The notes: generated by a model from the letters alone, not told the origin. Positions 9,421 to 17,500 are shown, numbered from the stretch's first letter. The stretch: 34,228 bases of DNA from an uncultured Acidimicrobiales bacterium (GCA_938015575.1 CALLPT010000171.1:1-34228), one strand, 5' to 3'. Program-made: numbers and translations.

Positions 9421-9507
9421 CGCGGCGAGAACGCTCCAATTTCAACGTTCTGAGCGATTTGATTCCGTCGCACTCCCGCGCGACGCCACCTGGGTGAAGC
9501 CCCCTTC

Positions 9508-9513
9508 TACACT
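9508..9513 (+). promoter_or_regulatory. TACACT -10-like hexamer before the L,D-transpeptidase gene
   Basis: TACACT ends 9 bases before the ATG at 9523, leaving no room for a Shine-Dalgarno leader. No clear -35 is seen 16-18 bases upstream. Confidence 0.5.
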
Positions 9514-9522
9514 GCCTGGTTT

Positions 9523-10683
9523 ATGCGTATTGCTGCATCGCGGGCTGACCGCCTCGGATTCACTGTCTTCGCTGTTCTTGCGGCCTTGCTCGCTGTTCTG
9601 CTGATCACCAACGTGCGCGGTGGTGATGGAGATTCAACCGCCGCCACCGAGGTCTCGAGCCTGTCGGGCACGATCGCCGCTCCGGCGGCAACTGCCGTGC
9701 CGACAACCGCACCGATCGCGGTGCCAGACCCAACGCCGACCCCGTCGCCGCCACCACTGCCGACGGCGACGCCGACCCCCGACGCCGAGGCAGATGCTGC
9801 CGCTGGCGTGGCCGGCGACGAAGCCGACGGCAATGACAACGGCGATGCGACGACAACCACCGTCGCCGCGAGCGCCCAGCCGAGCGGCAACTCGGCCAAC
9901 ACCGACACCGCAGCCCCGAACCCGCAGCCGCAGGCGACGGCAGTCCCGAACCCGCAGCCCCAGGCCACCGAGGTCCCGAACCCGCAGCCCAAGGCCACCG
10001 AGGTCCCGAACCCGCAGCCTGGCGCCCCGATCGACATCCCCGCTGCAGCACCAACCGGCGGCACCTTCACCCACACGCTCCGGGCGACGGTCGCCCAGCC
10101 GACGCTCTACACGACCCCCGGCGGCACGGCGTTCATGCCGACCTTCAACGGCCAGGCGCTTCCGCCCGTGAACCCGACGGTCTTCGGCAACCCACTCGTC
10201 TACCGTGTGCTCGCCGGCCAGCCCGGCGATGCGTGGGCCCAGGTGTACGTGCCTGCACGTCCGAACGGTCAGACCGCCTGGGTGCAGACCTCGCAGTTCA
10301 CGTGGGGCTCGTCGAACCGCATGATCGTGATCAACATCTCAAACAACACGGTGACGGTCTACGAAGGCAACAACGTGCTGCTCACGACCGCAGCGGTGAC
10401 GGGCAAGGGCTCCTCACGCACGCCGATCGCAAACGGCTGGGTCGAAGAAACGATGGCCGGCCCGAGCAGCGCCTATGGACCGCTGCTGATCAGCCTGGGC
10501 GTGTTCTCCGAAGACCTCAACAGCTTCGGCGGCGGTATCCCCAAGATCGCGCTGCATGGCACGAACAACCCGTCGCTGATGGGTCAATACGCCTCGAACG
10601 GCTGCATCCGGGTGCCGAACGACGTGATCACCCAGATCGCTGGCATGGTCCAACCCGGCTCAAAGGTCATCCTCACCCGCTGA
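9523..10683 (+). CDS. L,D-transpeptidase (YkuD domain) with Pro-rich stalk
   Basis: A 386-residue exported peptidoglycan-modifying enzyme. Residues about 11-30 form a signal anchor (LGFTVFAVLAALLAVLLITN). A low-complexity Thr/Pro/Ala stalk follows to about residue 175 and includes three and a half copies of a ten-residue PNPQPQATEV repeat (from residue 132). The C-terminal catalytic domain runs from about 260 to 386 with H345 in ALHGTN and the nucleophile C361 in SNGCIRVPN, the YkuD signature. A short SH3-like segment (about 185-255) precedes it. The family forms 3-3 peptide crosslinks in peptidoglycan or attaches proteins to it, outside the membrane. The stalk probably spans the inner wall zone. 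The gene stands alone with its own promoter-like hexamer and converges on the ElaA-type gene. Confidence 0.92.
   Translation: MRIAASRADRLGFTVFAVLAALLAVLLITNVRGGDGDSTAATEVSSLSGTIAAPAATAVPTTAPIAVPDPTPTPSPPPLPTATPTPDAEADAAAGVAGDEADGNDNGDATTTTVAASAQPSGNSANTDTAAPNPQPQATAVPNPQPQATEVPNPQPKATEVPNPQPGAPIDIPAAAPTGGTFTHTLRATVAQPTLYTTPGGTAFMPTFNGQALPPVNPTVFGNPLVYRVLAGQPGDAWAQVYVPARPNGQTAWVQTSQFTWGSSNRMIVINISNNTVTVYEGNNVLLTTAAVTGKGSSRTPIANGWVEETMAGPSSAYGPLLISLGVFSEDLNSFGGGIPKIALHGTNNPSLMGQYASNGCIRVPNDVITQIAGMVQPGSKVILTR
9916..10020 (+). repeat. 30-bp in-frame tandem repeat in the L,D-transpeptidase stalk
   Basis: Three full 30-bp units (9916-9945, 9946-9975, 9976-10005) and a partial fourth encode PNPQP-(Q/K)-AT-(A/E)-V. 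Near-identity at the DNA level, beginning CCGAACCCGCAGCC each time, points to recent slippage or unequal exchange; copy number may vary among strains. Confidence 0.85.
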
Positions 10684-10760
10684 GCTTGGCCCGCTGAGCC
10701 AGGCCCGCTGAGCATGGCCCGCTGAGCCAGGCCGGATGAGCTTGGCCCGCTGAGTCAGGC
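10677..10760 (+). repeat. six tandem 14-bp repeats between convergent genes
   Basis: Six contiguous 14-bp units start at 10677, 10691, 10705, 10719, 10733 and 10747, consensus CCGCTGAGCCAGGC. Units 2 and 4 are identical; units 1, 3, 5 and 6 differ by one to four bases. The first unit contains the transpeptidase stop codon, and the sixth overlaps the last codons of the convergent ElaA-type gene. Each unit centres on GCTGAGC, a 3-bp inverted repeat around one base. There are no spacers of unique sequence, so this is not a CRISPR. Confidence 0.9.
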
Positions 10761-11204
10761 CTGGCCCGCACGCTGCATGGGCACGTGCGGGATCCCATCT
10801 TCGACGAACTCGTCGCCGCACGCCTGCCAACCCTGGCGGCCGTACCAGGCGACCAAGTAGCTCTGCGCCTCGAGAAAGCTTCCCGCAGCGCCCGCTCGCC
10901 GGTGCGCCTCGTCCAGCAACCGTTCGGCCAAGCCTTGACCCCGAAAACGAGGGTCGGTGACCACACGGCCGATCTGGGGCGGCTCATGATCGAGAAGCAA
11001 CCGCAGCGAGGCGCCAAGTTGGCCATCGACGCCGATCCACGCGTGCAACGTGGACTCGAGCAGGTCGCGACCGTCGACCTCGGGATAGGCGCACGCTTGC
11101 TCGACCACGAATACGTCGACCCGCAGGCGCAACAGGTCGTGCAGCTCCGCCGCCGTCAGTTCAGGGCCACGCCGCCACACGATTGCCGGGTTTGGCTGGG
11201 ACAT
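10755..11204 (-). CDS. elaA: GNAT family N-acetyltransferase, ElaA type
   Basis: A 149-residue GNAT protein from ATG at 11204. The ElaA hallmarks are visible: an N-terminal LTAAELHDLLRLRVDVFVVEQ, then YPEVDGRD, the central RVVTDPRFRGQGLAERLL with the acetyl-CoA pyrophosphate-binding R-x-x-G-x-G/A turn, and a C-terminal YGRQGW segment followed by EDGIPHVPM. The family is widespread and its acceptor is not established. The frame is open to 11285, but the extra residues lie in the methyltransferase tail and are not family-like, so the internal ATG is preferred. The 3' end runs into the 14-bp repeat array. It lies 19 bases after the methyltransferase stop and may be co-transcribed with it. Confidence 0.88.
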   Translation of the reverse strand: MSQPNPAIVWRRGPELTAAELHDLLRLRVDVFVVEQACAYPEVDGRDLLESTLHAWIGVDGQLGASLRLLLDHEPPQIGRVVTDPRFRGQGLAERLLDEAHRRAGAAGSFLEAQSYLVAWYGRQGWQACGDEFVEDGIPHVPMQRAGQA

Positions 11205-11223
11205 CGTCTCTAGCTTGTCACGC

Positions 11224-12363
11224 TCACACTCGTGCTTCGAGTACGACGTGGCTCGGGTGACCCGACCGCACCTCGACCGAACCAAACCAGCGAAGCAACC
11301 GCGTGTGGAAGTTCAGGTGGCGTTGTACCACGAGAACGAGCGCTCCGCCCGGAGCAAGTGCTTGCGCCGCCTGTTCCATGAGCCGCTCCGTCAGATGAGC
11401 ATCGAGTGCATGGTCTTGGTGAAACGGCGGATTCGAAACGATCAGATCGAAAGGACCGTCCACGCCGACCAGTCCGTCGGCGACATCGAATCCGGCGGCA
11501 TCACGGTCGATGCCGTTTGCCTTCACCGTCGCCCGGGCCGCCTCGATCGCCAGGTACGACGCGTCAACGAAGGTGACGACCGCGTCGGGATGGCGTCGGG
11601 CAAGCGTGGCACCGATCACGCCGTTGCCACAGCCAAGGTCGGCAATGCTGGTGGCGGTCTCGACGATCCCGCGCAGGTTCTTGTCCAGCAGGTCGAGCAG
11701 CAACGCCGTTCCGACATCGAGGTGCCCGGAGCTGAATACCCCGGGGGCCTCGTGCACCTTGATGCCCTCGTTGGTCGTAAAGGCCGGCTCAGTCGTCGAT
11801 GCGATCCCCACAGGTTTCGGTGATGCCGCGTCGATGAGCCTTGCCTTGCCGACGGCCCGGCGCACGTCGACCTCAGCGAATCGGCGGTTGATCGCGCTCA
11901 GCACCCCTTTGGTCAGATGCTTGGTCATGCCGGTGACGAGAAGTCGGCCTTCGGGAGCGAGCGCCGCAGCGATGCCATCGAGCTGCCACTCGAAAAGGCG
12001 GTGGCTCTTTGGCACCTGCACGATGGCCAGAGCGACCGGGCCGGGGCATGGCAACGAGCCTGCGATGGCTCGGTCGCCCAGCTCGGTGGCGGCGTTGCGA
12101 CGCAGATTCTCATCGATCGCGCCAAACGCAACGACCGAGTCGTTCCAAACCCGGGGCTGGTACTCGGCAAGCGGAACCGAGAGGGCGCCCCACGAATCGT
12201 TCACGAGCAGCACTTGTGCGTCGGTTGGCAACGACCGTGCGACGATCTCGTCGAGCACCAGCCGATCTGCCGCCGACCACGCGCGTAGCGGCGAATCGAG
12301 CGGCGTGCTTCCCCGATGCAACGTAAACGTGCCCATCGGTGTCTCGAAGTCGGTTTCGGCCAT
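11224..12363 (-). CDS. RlmG/RsmC-type class I methyltransferase
   Basis: A 379-residue protein with the two-domain layout of the rRNA guanine-N2 methyltransferases RsmC and RlmG (both about 340-380 residues). The N-terminal half is a degenerate methyltransferase fold (for example LAIVQVPKSHRLFEWQL) and the C-terminal half is catalytic, with the S-adenosylmethionine-binding DLGCGNG (242-248) and the target-base motif NPPF (311-314). An NPPF/NPPY tetrad marks enzymes acting on exocyclic amino groups. The family makes m2G in 16S or 23S rRNA; which base is modified here cannot be told. ATG at 12363 is supported by TAGCGT ending 6 bases upstream. It diverges from the DUF3039 gene. Confidence 0.85.
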   Translation of the reverse strand: MAETDFETPMGTFTLHRGSTPLDSPLRAWSAADRLVLDEIVARSLPTDAQVLLVNDSWGALSVPLAEYQPRVWNDSVVAFGAIDENLRRNAATELGDRAIAGSLPCPGPVALAIVQVPKSHRLFEWQLDGIAAALAPEGRLLVTGMTKHLTKGVLSAINRRFAEVDVRRAVGKARLIDAASPKPVGIASTTEPAFTTNEGIKVHEAPGVFSSGHLDVGTALLLDLLDKNLRGIVETATSIADLGCGNGVIGATLARRHPDAVVTFVDASYLAIEAARATVKANGIDRDAAGFDVADGLVGVDGPFDLIVSNPPFHQDHALDAHLTERLMEQAAQALAPGGALVLVVQRHLNFHTRLLRWFGSVEVRSGHPSHVVLEARV

Positions 12364-12369
12364 GGCGTC

Positions 12370-12375
12370 ACGCTA
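12370..12375 (-). promoter_or_regulatory. TAGCGT -10-like hexamer, probable leaderless start of the methyltransferase
   Basis: On the minus strand TAGCGT ends 6 bases before the ATG at 12363. It is one of the recurring start-proximal hexamers and lies about 50 bases from the divergent TACACT of the DUF3039 gene. Confidence 0.5.
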
Positions 12376-12424
12376 CGTGCGATACGCGGGTTCGCCCCGT
12401 CCCGGAGGCCGCCGGCCAGGTGCG

Positions 12425-12446
12425 TACACTGCGAGATCCAAGGAGG
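12425..12446 (+). promoter_or_regulatory. TACACT -10-like hexamer and strong ribosome-binding site for the DUF3039 gene
   Basis: TACACT (12425-12430) is followed by AAGGAGG (12440-12446) and then, after 4 bases, the ATG at 12451. This is the clearest Shine-Dalgarno sequence in the window and contrasts with the leaderless-looking neighbours. It fixes the start of an otherwise ambiguous small gene. Confidence 0.6.
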
Positions 12447-12450
12447 TCCG

Positions 12451-12693
12451 ATGAGTACCGAAACCCAGGTTGCACCACCTGAGACCAAGCTTGACGATGG
12501 TGATCACGATCGATTCAGCCATTACGTGATCGGCGGCGGCGAAGCGCTGATGAAATCAGCGGTCACCGGCGAGCCGGTTGTCGCACTCTGCGGCAAAGTC
12601 TGGGTCCCCAGCCGTGACCCGAAGAAGTACCCGGTCTGCCCCGAATGCGAAGCGATCCAGCAGGGCCGAGACCCGAACCTGATCGACGCATGA
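12451..12693 (+). CDS. DUF3039 family small zinc-ribbon-like protein
   Basis: An 80-residue protein of the DUF3039 family, found mostly in actinobacteria and of unknown function. The conserved core is FSHYV then ALCGKVWVPSRDPKKYPVCPEC, with three cysteines (one in LCG and two in CPEC) plus a preceding His that could bind zinc. The start is set by the AAGGAGG four bases upstream; the frame is open back to 12316, but that part overlaps the divergent promoter region and the methyltransferase start. Its stop overlaps the start of the nitronate monooxygenase-like gene (ATGA), so the two are probably translated together, although no functional link is known. Confidence 0.85.
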   Translation: MSTETQVAPPETKLDDGDHDRFSHYVIGGGEALMKSAVTGEPVVALCGKVWVPSRDPKKYPVCPECEAIQQGRDPNLIDA

Positions 12694-13640
12694 GCGAACG
12701 ATCAGCCAGCCTGCCGACAGCGTTCGACAACCGGGTGAGCCGAGACCTCGGCGTTGACATTCCTATCGTGCAAGCGCCGATGGGCTGGATCGCACGCAGC
12801 CAGCTGGCTTCCGCGGTGAGTGCTGCCGGCGCGTGCGGCATCATCGAGACGTCTTCTGGAGAGCTCGATGCGGTCAAGCGGGAGATCTCGGCGATGCGCG
12901 ATCTCACCGATCGGCCCTTCGGCGTCAATATCGCGCAGGCCTTTGTGCGCGACCCCTCGATTGCCGAGTTCGTCATCGATCAAGGTGTCAAGTTCGTCAC
13001 GACGTCGGCCGGCTCGCCCACCAAGTACACCGGCGTGCTCAAAGAGGCCGGCCTGACCGTCTACCACGTGGTGCCGACTCTGGCCGCCGCACGTAAGGCC
13101 GTCGACGCTGGCGTCGACGGCTTGGTCGTCGAGGGCGGCGAAGGCGGCGGGTTCAAGAGTCCGACGCCTGTGTCAACGATGGTGTTGCTGCCGCTGATCC
13201 GTTCGCACGTAGATGTGCCGATCATCGCGGCGGGTGGGATCTGTGACGGAGCATCGATGGCGGCCGCATTCGCGCTCGGCGCCGAGGGCGTGCAGATGGG
13301 GACTCGGATGGTTTCCGCGGCGGAATCGCCGGTGCACGACAATTGGAAGCAAGCGATCGTCGACGCGGCCGAGACCGACACGTTGTTCCTCAATCAGCGT
13401 CACTCCCCTGCCTTGCGTGCATTGCGGACCGACCGGACCGAAGGTTTGGTCGACGCCGAACACAATGTCTTCGGCGACTTCGGCAATGCGCAGGACTTGT
13501 ACTTCGGCGGCGACATGAACGCCGCTATCGCGCTGACCGGCGAGGTCGCCGGACGGATCGATTCGGTGCGACCGGTCGCCGACGTCATCGCGGACACGGT
13601 CGCCGAGTTCTCGGCGACCATCGAACGTCTCAGCTCGTAG
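12690..13640 (+). CDS. nitronate monooxygenase / FabK-type FMN-dependent TIM-barrel protein
   Basis: A 316-residue flavoprotein of the 2-nitropropane dioxygenase (nitronate monooxygenase) superfamily. Visible FMN-site elements include PIVQAPMGWIA near residue 25, the EGGEGGGF loop (148-155), AAGGICDG (180-187) and GVQMGTRM (200-207). Members oxidise alkyl nitronates such as propionate 3-nitronate, or act as enoyl-ACP reductase (FabK); sequence alone does not decide between these. ATG at 12690 overlaps the DUF3039 stop. The stop lies inside the 3' end of the convergent phosphosugar mutase gene (11-base tail overlap), a tight arrangement that leaves no room for a terminator between them. Confidence 0.87.
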   Translation: MSERSASLPTAFDNRVSRDLGVDIPIVQAPMGWIARSQLASAVSAAGACGIIETSSGELDAVKREISAMRDLTDRPFGVNIAQAFVRDPSIAEFVIDQGVKFVTTSAGSPTKYTGVLKEAGLTVYHVVPTLAAARKAVDAGVDGLVVEGGEGGGFKSPTPVSTMVLLPLIRSHVDVPIIAAGGICDGASMAAAFALGAEGVQMGTRMVSAAESPVHDNWKQAIVDAAETDTLFLNQRHSPALRALRTDRTEGLVDAEHNVFGDFGNAQDLYFGGDMNAAIALTGEVAGRIDSVRPVADVIADTVAEFSATIERLSS

Positions 13641-15381
13641 CGGCCGTTTCGTTCGAACGCAGGAGGTCACGTACCTCGTCGCACACCTGAGCGAGCCGCG
13701 CCTGGGCTTCTGCCCGAGCAATCGCGACGGCGGCGGCCGGGTCAGCGGCCGTCGGGCTCACCGGCTCGATCACCTCGACATAGGCCTTGACCTTTGGCTC
13801 GGTACCGCTCGGGCGAACGATGACTCGGGTCTGGTCCTCGGCCAACAGCTCGACACCCGATGTCGGCGGGAGCGCGCCCGATCCGATCGGTCCGGAACGG
13901 ACCGGACTACCACCGATCGTGGTTGGCGGCGACGACACCAAGCGGTCGACGAGGTCGCCCATCACGGAAGGATCCTCGTCGAAGCGCAGTGACACCGGCC
14001 GTGCCTCGTAGACACCATGTTGGGCGGCTAGCTCATCGAATCGATCCCAGACCGTGCGATCGTGCGCGGCTAGCTCGCTCAACGCGGCGTGGGCGACCAA
14101 GGCTGCCGTGATGCCATCTTTGTCTCGAACATGGCTGCCGATCGAGTAGCCGATCGCTTCTTCGTAGCCGTAGAGCCAGGTTCGACCGGGATGGTGGTCG
14201 ATGGCTCGGGCCACCCACTTGAATCCGGTCAGGGTCGCCTCGCAGGCCACTCCTGCGGCGGCGGCGACGGCATCGAGTAGCCGGCTCGACACGACCGATC
14301 GGGCGACGAGTCGATCACCGCTGGACTTCCGGATCAAGTAGTCACCCAGCAGTACTCCGAGCTGATCACCGCTGAGGGTGACGAACTGCTGACCGGATCT
14401 GGCTCGTACCGCCACCGCCAGGCGATCGGCGTCGGGGTCGTGAGCGAAGACGGCGTCGGCGTCGTTGCTTGTCGCCACGCTCAGCGCCTGATCGAGTGCG
14501 CCGTCTTCTTCGGGGTTCGGAAAGGCAACCGTCGGAAACTCGGGATCGGGGTCGAACTGTGTCGCCGTCAGGATGGGGGCAGGGAGGTCGGCGGCAGCGA
14601 AGGCCGCGAGCGTGGCGGCGCCTCCCACGCCATGCATCGCCGTATAGACGACACACAGCGGTCGTGCGGGCGTGTCGCCCCGGAATCGGTTGGCTTCAGC
14701 AACGGCGGCGCTGCGGTGAAGGCCAGCCCAACGATCGGCGTCGATCTGCGCAAATCGATCGTGGCTGTCTCCGGCCAACAGACCGGCATATGCGTCGTCA
14801 ACGGCAGGGCCATATTCGTGCCACCCGGCAGCCAGTTCGTCGATAGCGGCAGCGATGTCGACGTCGAACGGGTCGACCAGTTGGCGCCCGTCGCCTAGGT
14901 AGAGCTTGTAGCCATTGTCGGCCGGTGGATTGTGGCTCGCCGTGATCACGATGCCGGCATCGGCCGCTTCGGCCAGCACCGCATGGGCGACAATGGGAGT
15001 CGCGAGCGCCTGGTCGGCCAGCTGTACCCGCCCTCCGGCGGCGACGACGGCGGCGGCACTGTGTCGGGCGAACTCAGCCGAGTCATGACGGGCGTCGAAG
15101 CCGATGACAACAAGCGGCTGCTCGATGCCGTTGTCCTGAAGCACCCGGACCACGCCGACGGTGGCCTGACGCACGACGAGGGCGTTCATTCGGCGCGGAC
15201 CTGGCCCAACCGCCGCGCGCAGTCCCGCCGTGCCGAACGCGATCCGTCCGTCGAACAACTCGATCAGTCGTGGATCTTGGGCATCGACCAGGTGGTCTAT
15301 TTGGCTCCGGAACCGTGCCTCTGGGTCGAAGATGGTCCAGCGCTGCGCTGCCTCGACGGCGGCGTCGAACGTGGCACTCAT
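13630..15381 (-). CDS. phosphoglucomutase/phosphomannomutase (PgcA-like phosphosugar mutase)
   Basis: A 583-residue alpha-D-phosphohexomutase interconverting hexose 1- and 6-phosphates. Length matches the PgcA-like branch (about 580). Features: FGTAGLRAAVG near the N-terminus, the phosphoserine loop TASHNPPADNGYK with S149 as the catalytic serine, the metal loop DPDADR, the sugar-binding EEAIGYSIG, and the phosphate-binding VRPSGTEPKVKAYVE near the C-terminus. All four functional loops are intact. Start ATG 15381 is chosen because the open frame upstream (to 15621) runs antiparallel in another frame through the metallopeptidase coding sequence and shows no family similarity. It lies 14 bases after the metallopeptidase stop, probably in one operon with it and the kinase-like gene. 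Confidence 0.93.
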   Translation of the reverse strand: MSATFDAAVEAAQRWTIFDPEARFRSQIDHLVDAQDPRLIELFDGRIAFGTAGLRAAVGPGPRRMNALVVRQATVGVVRVLQDNGIEQPLVVIGFDARHDSAEFARHSAAAVVAAGGRVQLADQALATPIVAHAVLAEAADAGIVITASHNPPADNGYKLYLGDGRQLVDPFDVDIAAAIDELAAGWHEYGPAVDDAYAGLLAGDSHDRFAQIDADRWAGLHRSAAVAEANRFRGDTPARPLCVVYTAMHGVGGAATLAAFAAADLPAPILTATQFDPDPEFPTVAFPNPEEDGALDQALSVATSNDADAVFAHDPDADRLAVAVRARSGQQFVTLSGDQLGVLLGDYLIRKSSGDRLVARSVVSSRLLDAVAAAAGVACEATLTGFKWVARAIDHHPGRTWLYGYEEAIGYSIGSHVRDKDGITAALVAHAALSELAAHDRTVWDRFDELAAQHGVYEARPVSLRFDEDPSVMGDLVDRLVSSPPTTIGGSPVRSGPIGSGALPPTSGVELLAEDQTRVIVRPSGTEPKVKAYVEVIEPVSPTAADPAAAVAIARAEAQARLAQVCDEVRDLLRSNETAATS

Positions 15382-15395
15382 CGAGGAGGTTGTCG

Positions 15396-16292
15396 CTAGA
15401 TGCCGACGAAGGTGTCGCAGCTCTCGGTGTCGAACGTCGAGAAACCGCGTTCGAACCATTCCTGGCGCTGCGTCGACGAGCCATGTGTCCACGAATGCGG
15501 ATCCACTCGTTGGCCCGACGACTGCTGGATGCGGTCGTCGCCTACGGCAGCGGCAGCCTCGAGCGCTTCGGGGATGTCGGTTCGATCGAGCAGCCCACGT
15601 TGCTCGGCATAGGCAGCCCACACGCCAGCTAGGCAGTCGGCTTGGAGTTCCAGGCGAATCGAGTATTCGTTGCGATCCCGCGGGAACTGCTGTTGCTGCT
15701 GGCGCACCCAGGTCGAGATGCCGAGCTCGTTCTGTACGTGATGGCCGAACTCGTGTGCGACCACATAGGCCTGGGCGAAGTCACCGGTCGCCCCGAACCG
15801 GCGGGCGAGAATAGCGTCGAAGAAGCCTGTCTCGAGGTAGATGCCCTTGTCGAGGGGGCAATAGTGCGGCCCGATCGCGGCCTGGGCCGATCCGCAGCCG
15901 GTGCGGATCGGGGTGTCGAACAAGGTCAGGGTGGCCGGCTCATACCGGATGTTGCTCTCGGCGAACTTGTCGACCCAGAAGTCTTGGACATCGCTGAGCA
16001 AGAAGTTGAACCATTCCGCCGACTCGTCGGCCAATGCACCCGACGAGGTCGCCGGCGCGGTTGCTCCGCCAACGGAATCAAGCGCGCTTCCGGGCGCGGT
16101 CGCACCGGCGCCGCCAAAGATGTTGCCGCCAAACAGCAGTGCGAGGATCAGCCCGATGATGCCGAGGCCGCCGGCACCAACCGCGGCGCCGCCTCGACCT
16201 CCGCCACCGCCGGCACGGCCACCGCGGGCACGGCCACCGGTGCGAGCATCACGGAAATTCCGATCGGCCTTGTCTGAACGTTGCCACCGCAT
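15396..16292 (-). CDS. neutral zinc metallopeptidase (YpfJ / PF04228 family)
   Basis: A 298-residue membrane-anchored peptidase of the putative neutral zinc metallopeptidase family. The N-terminus has RWQRSDKADRNFRDAR, typical of the family, then a Gly/Arg-rich stretch and one membrane segment (about 43-65). The exported catalytic domain carries HEFGHH at 180-185, the HExxH zinc site, preceded by AYVVA and followed later by QADCLAGVWA, which should give the third ligand. The family's substrates are unknown. A good ribosome-binding site (AAGGGA) precedes ATG 16292. The gene is 38 bases downstream of the kinase-like gene and just upstream of the phosphosugar mutase on the same strand. Confidence 0.9.
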   Translation of the reverse strand: MRWQRSDKADRNFRDARTGGRARGGRAGGGGGRGGAAVGAGGLGIIGLILALLFGGNIFGGAGATAPGSALDSVGGATAPATSSGALADESAEWFNFLLSDVQDFWVDKFAESNIRYEPATLTLFDTPIRTGCGSAQAAIGPHYCPLDKGIYLETGFFDAILARRFGATGDFAQAYVVAHEFGHHVQNELGISTWVRQQQQQFPRDRNEYSIRLELQADCLAGVWAAYAEQRGLLDRTDIPEALEAAAAVGDDRIQQSSGQRVDPHSWTHGSSTQRQEWFERGFSTFDTESCDTFVGI

Positions 16293-16330
16293 GTGGAATC
16301 CCTTGCTAGATCGTTGTCGGGCCGGTTGAT

Positions 16331-17500
16331 TCAGCGACGAGCGATCAAATCATCGACCACGGACCGCAACGCATCGTAGGCGTTCAACATTTCCTCGGCG
16401 AGCTTCACGTTGGCGAGTCCTCGCAGAAGCCGCCCGCGGTCCCCGTCGACCCGGAGCGCATTTTCGGGGTCAAGGTGGCCGTGGAGATAGCGCACACCGA
16501 GTTCGAACGCGAGCCGAGGGCCAGCGACAGCGAACGTGGCCAGCTCGTCGTCGCCGAGCGTTTCGCTGGCGCCGCGCACAAACGCAGCCGAAACGGTGTC
16601 GAAAAGTGCTGCGGTCATCACGGGGGCTTCGTCGTCGGCGTGCCAGGCAATGCTGCGCATCAGATCGCCAACGTCGTGCCAGATGGGGCCCATCATCGCC
16701 AGGTCCAAGTCGAGGACAGCGATGGCATCGCTCGAGGTTTCATGGAGCAGCACGTTCGAGATCTTGGTGTCGTTGTGGACAACCCGTAGCGGCACCTGGT
16801 CGAGCCCGTCATCGGCGATGCGCTGCAGGAGCCGTTGCCGTACCGCATCGACGGCGTCGTGATGTTCGCGGACCTCGGCCGCTGCTGGGCCCGACTCCAC
16901 GTTCAGTTGGCTTTCGAACGATGTCCAGATGTGCCCCAGGTCGTGGAAGTGCGGCGAGGTGACCAGCAGCTCCGGGCCATCGAGGTCGGCGGTCGCCTGT
17001 GAGAACCGGCCAAACAGCCGTGCGACACTGGCCAAACTCTCGTTCGGTAGGTGGGCGCGGGCGATACGGCCTGGGCGATAGCGAAACGCCCGCCACACCG
17101 ACTGTTCTGCATCGACGAGGTAGGGCTTGTTCGCCATCGTCGGCACCAGCTCTGGCCACCACGAAGCCGCGTCGTCCGGCGGCGTGCCTGCTTCGATGGC
17201 CGCGGCGCGCATCTTCCAGTCGAGGTGTGAGGTCACCCGGACGAGATTCTCCATGATGCCAAGCAGGTCGACTCCGTCGAACGCCCGCAACTGTTGCAGC
17301 ACGAGTTCTCGACCGGCGCGCACACGAAGCGTCCGGTTGGTGCGTCCTCCCGTCAGGAGCTCGGTCGCCGCACCGGTCGCGCCATAGGCCTCGAGCACGT
17401 GCGTCGGCACGCTCTCCTCTGATGCGGCAGTCTCCACCGCCCTAGGTTCGCTGCTGCGACACTGGCTTGCAACGTGGCGGCGTTCCTTCTTGGCACGCAC
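16331..17500 (-). CDS. phosphotransferase enzyme family (APH / N-acetylhexosamine kinase-like)
   Basis: A protein of up to 389 residues with the aminoglycoside phosphotransferase/choline kinase fold. The catalytic loop is VVHNDTKISNVLL (H242, N243, D244, N249) and the metal-binding segment is VLDLDLAMMGP (D264, D266). The HNDTK-x-x-N plus DLD-x-x-MPG-like pattern resembles anomeric N-acetylhexosamine 1-kinases (NahK) more than drug-resistance enzymes. A phosphosugar mutase two genes downstream would fit handling of a sugar 1-phosphate, but that is inference. The start is uncertain: GTG at 17500 gives an Arg/Lys-rich leader, while internal GTG codons further in (one just after a GAGGAG) would give a more compact protein. 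It diverges from the mycothione reductase gene. Confidence 0.8.
   Translation of the reverse strand: MRAKKERRHVASQCRSSEPRAVETAASEESVPTHVLEAYGATGAATELLTGGRTNRTLRVRAGRELVLQQLRAFDGVDLLGIMENLVRVTSHLDWKMRAAAIEAGTPPDDAASWWPELVPTMANKPYLVDAEQSVWRAFRYRPGRIARAHLPNESLASVARLFGRFSQATADLDGPELLVTSPHFHDLGHIWTSFESQLNVESGPAAAEVREHHDAVDAVRQRLLQRIADDGLDQVPLRVVHNDTKISNVLLHETSSDAIAVLDLDLAMMGPIWHDVGDLMRSIAWHADDEAPVMTAALFDTVSAAFVRGASETLGDDELATFAVAGPRLAFELGVRYLHGHLDPENALRVDGDRGRLLRGLANVKLAEEMLNAYDALRSVVDDLIARR

Noticed and set aside
9428-9451. Inverted repeat AGAACG ... CGTTCT after ecfT
   Set aside because: Only 6 bp with a 12-base loop and no T-run; too weak to call an operator or terminator.
10677-10760. 14-bp repeats as a CRISPR array
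   Set aside because: The repeats are too short and contiguous, with no unique spacers and no cas genes nearby.
15382-15621. N-terminal extension of the phosphosugar mutase
   Set aside because: The extra 80 residues are Arg/Pro-rich, lie over the metallopeptidase coding sequence in a different frame and lack similarity to the mutase family; ATG 15381 gives the normal length.
16331-17500. Aminoglycoside resistance gene
   Set aside because: The APH-like fold is shared by many small-molecule kinases; the HNDTK and DLD motifs and the housekeeping context favour a metabolic sugar kinase-like role.
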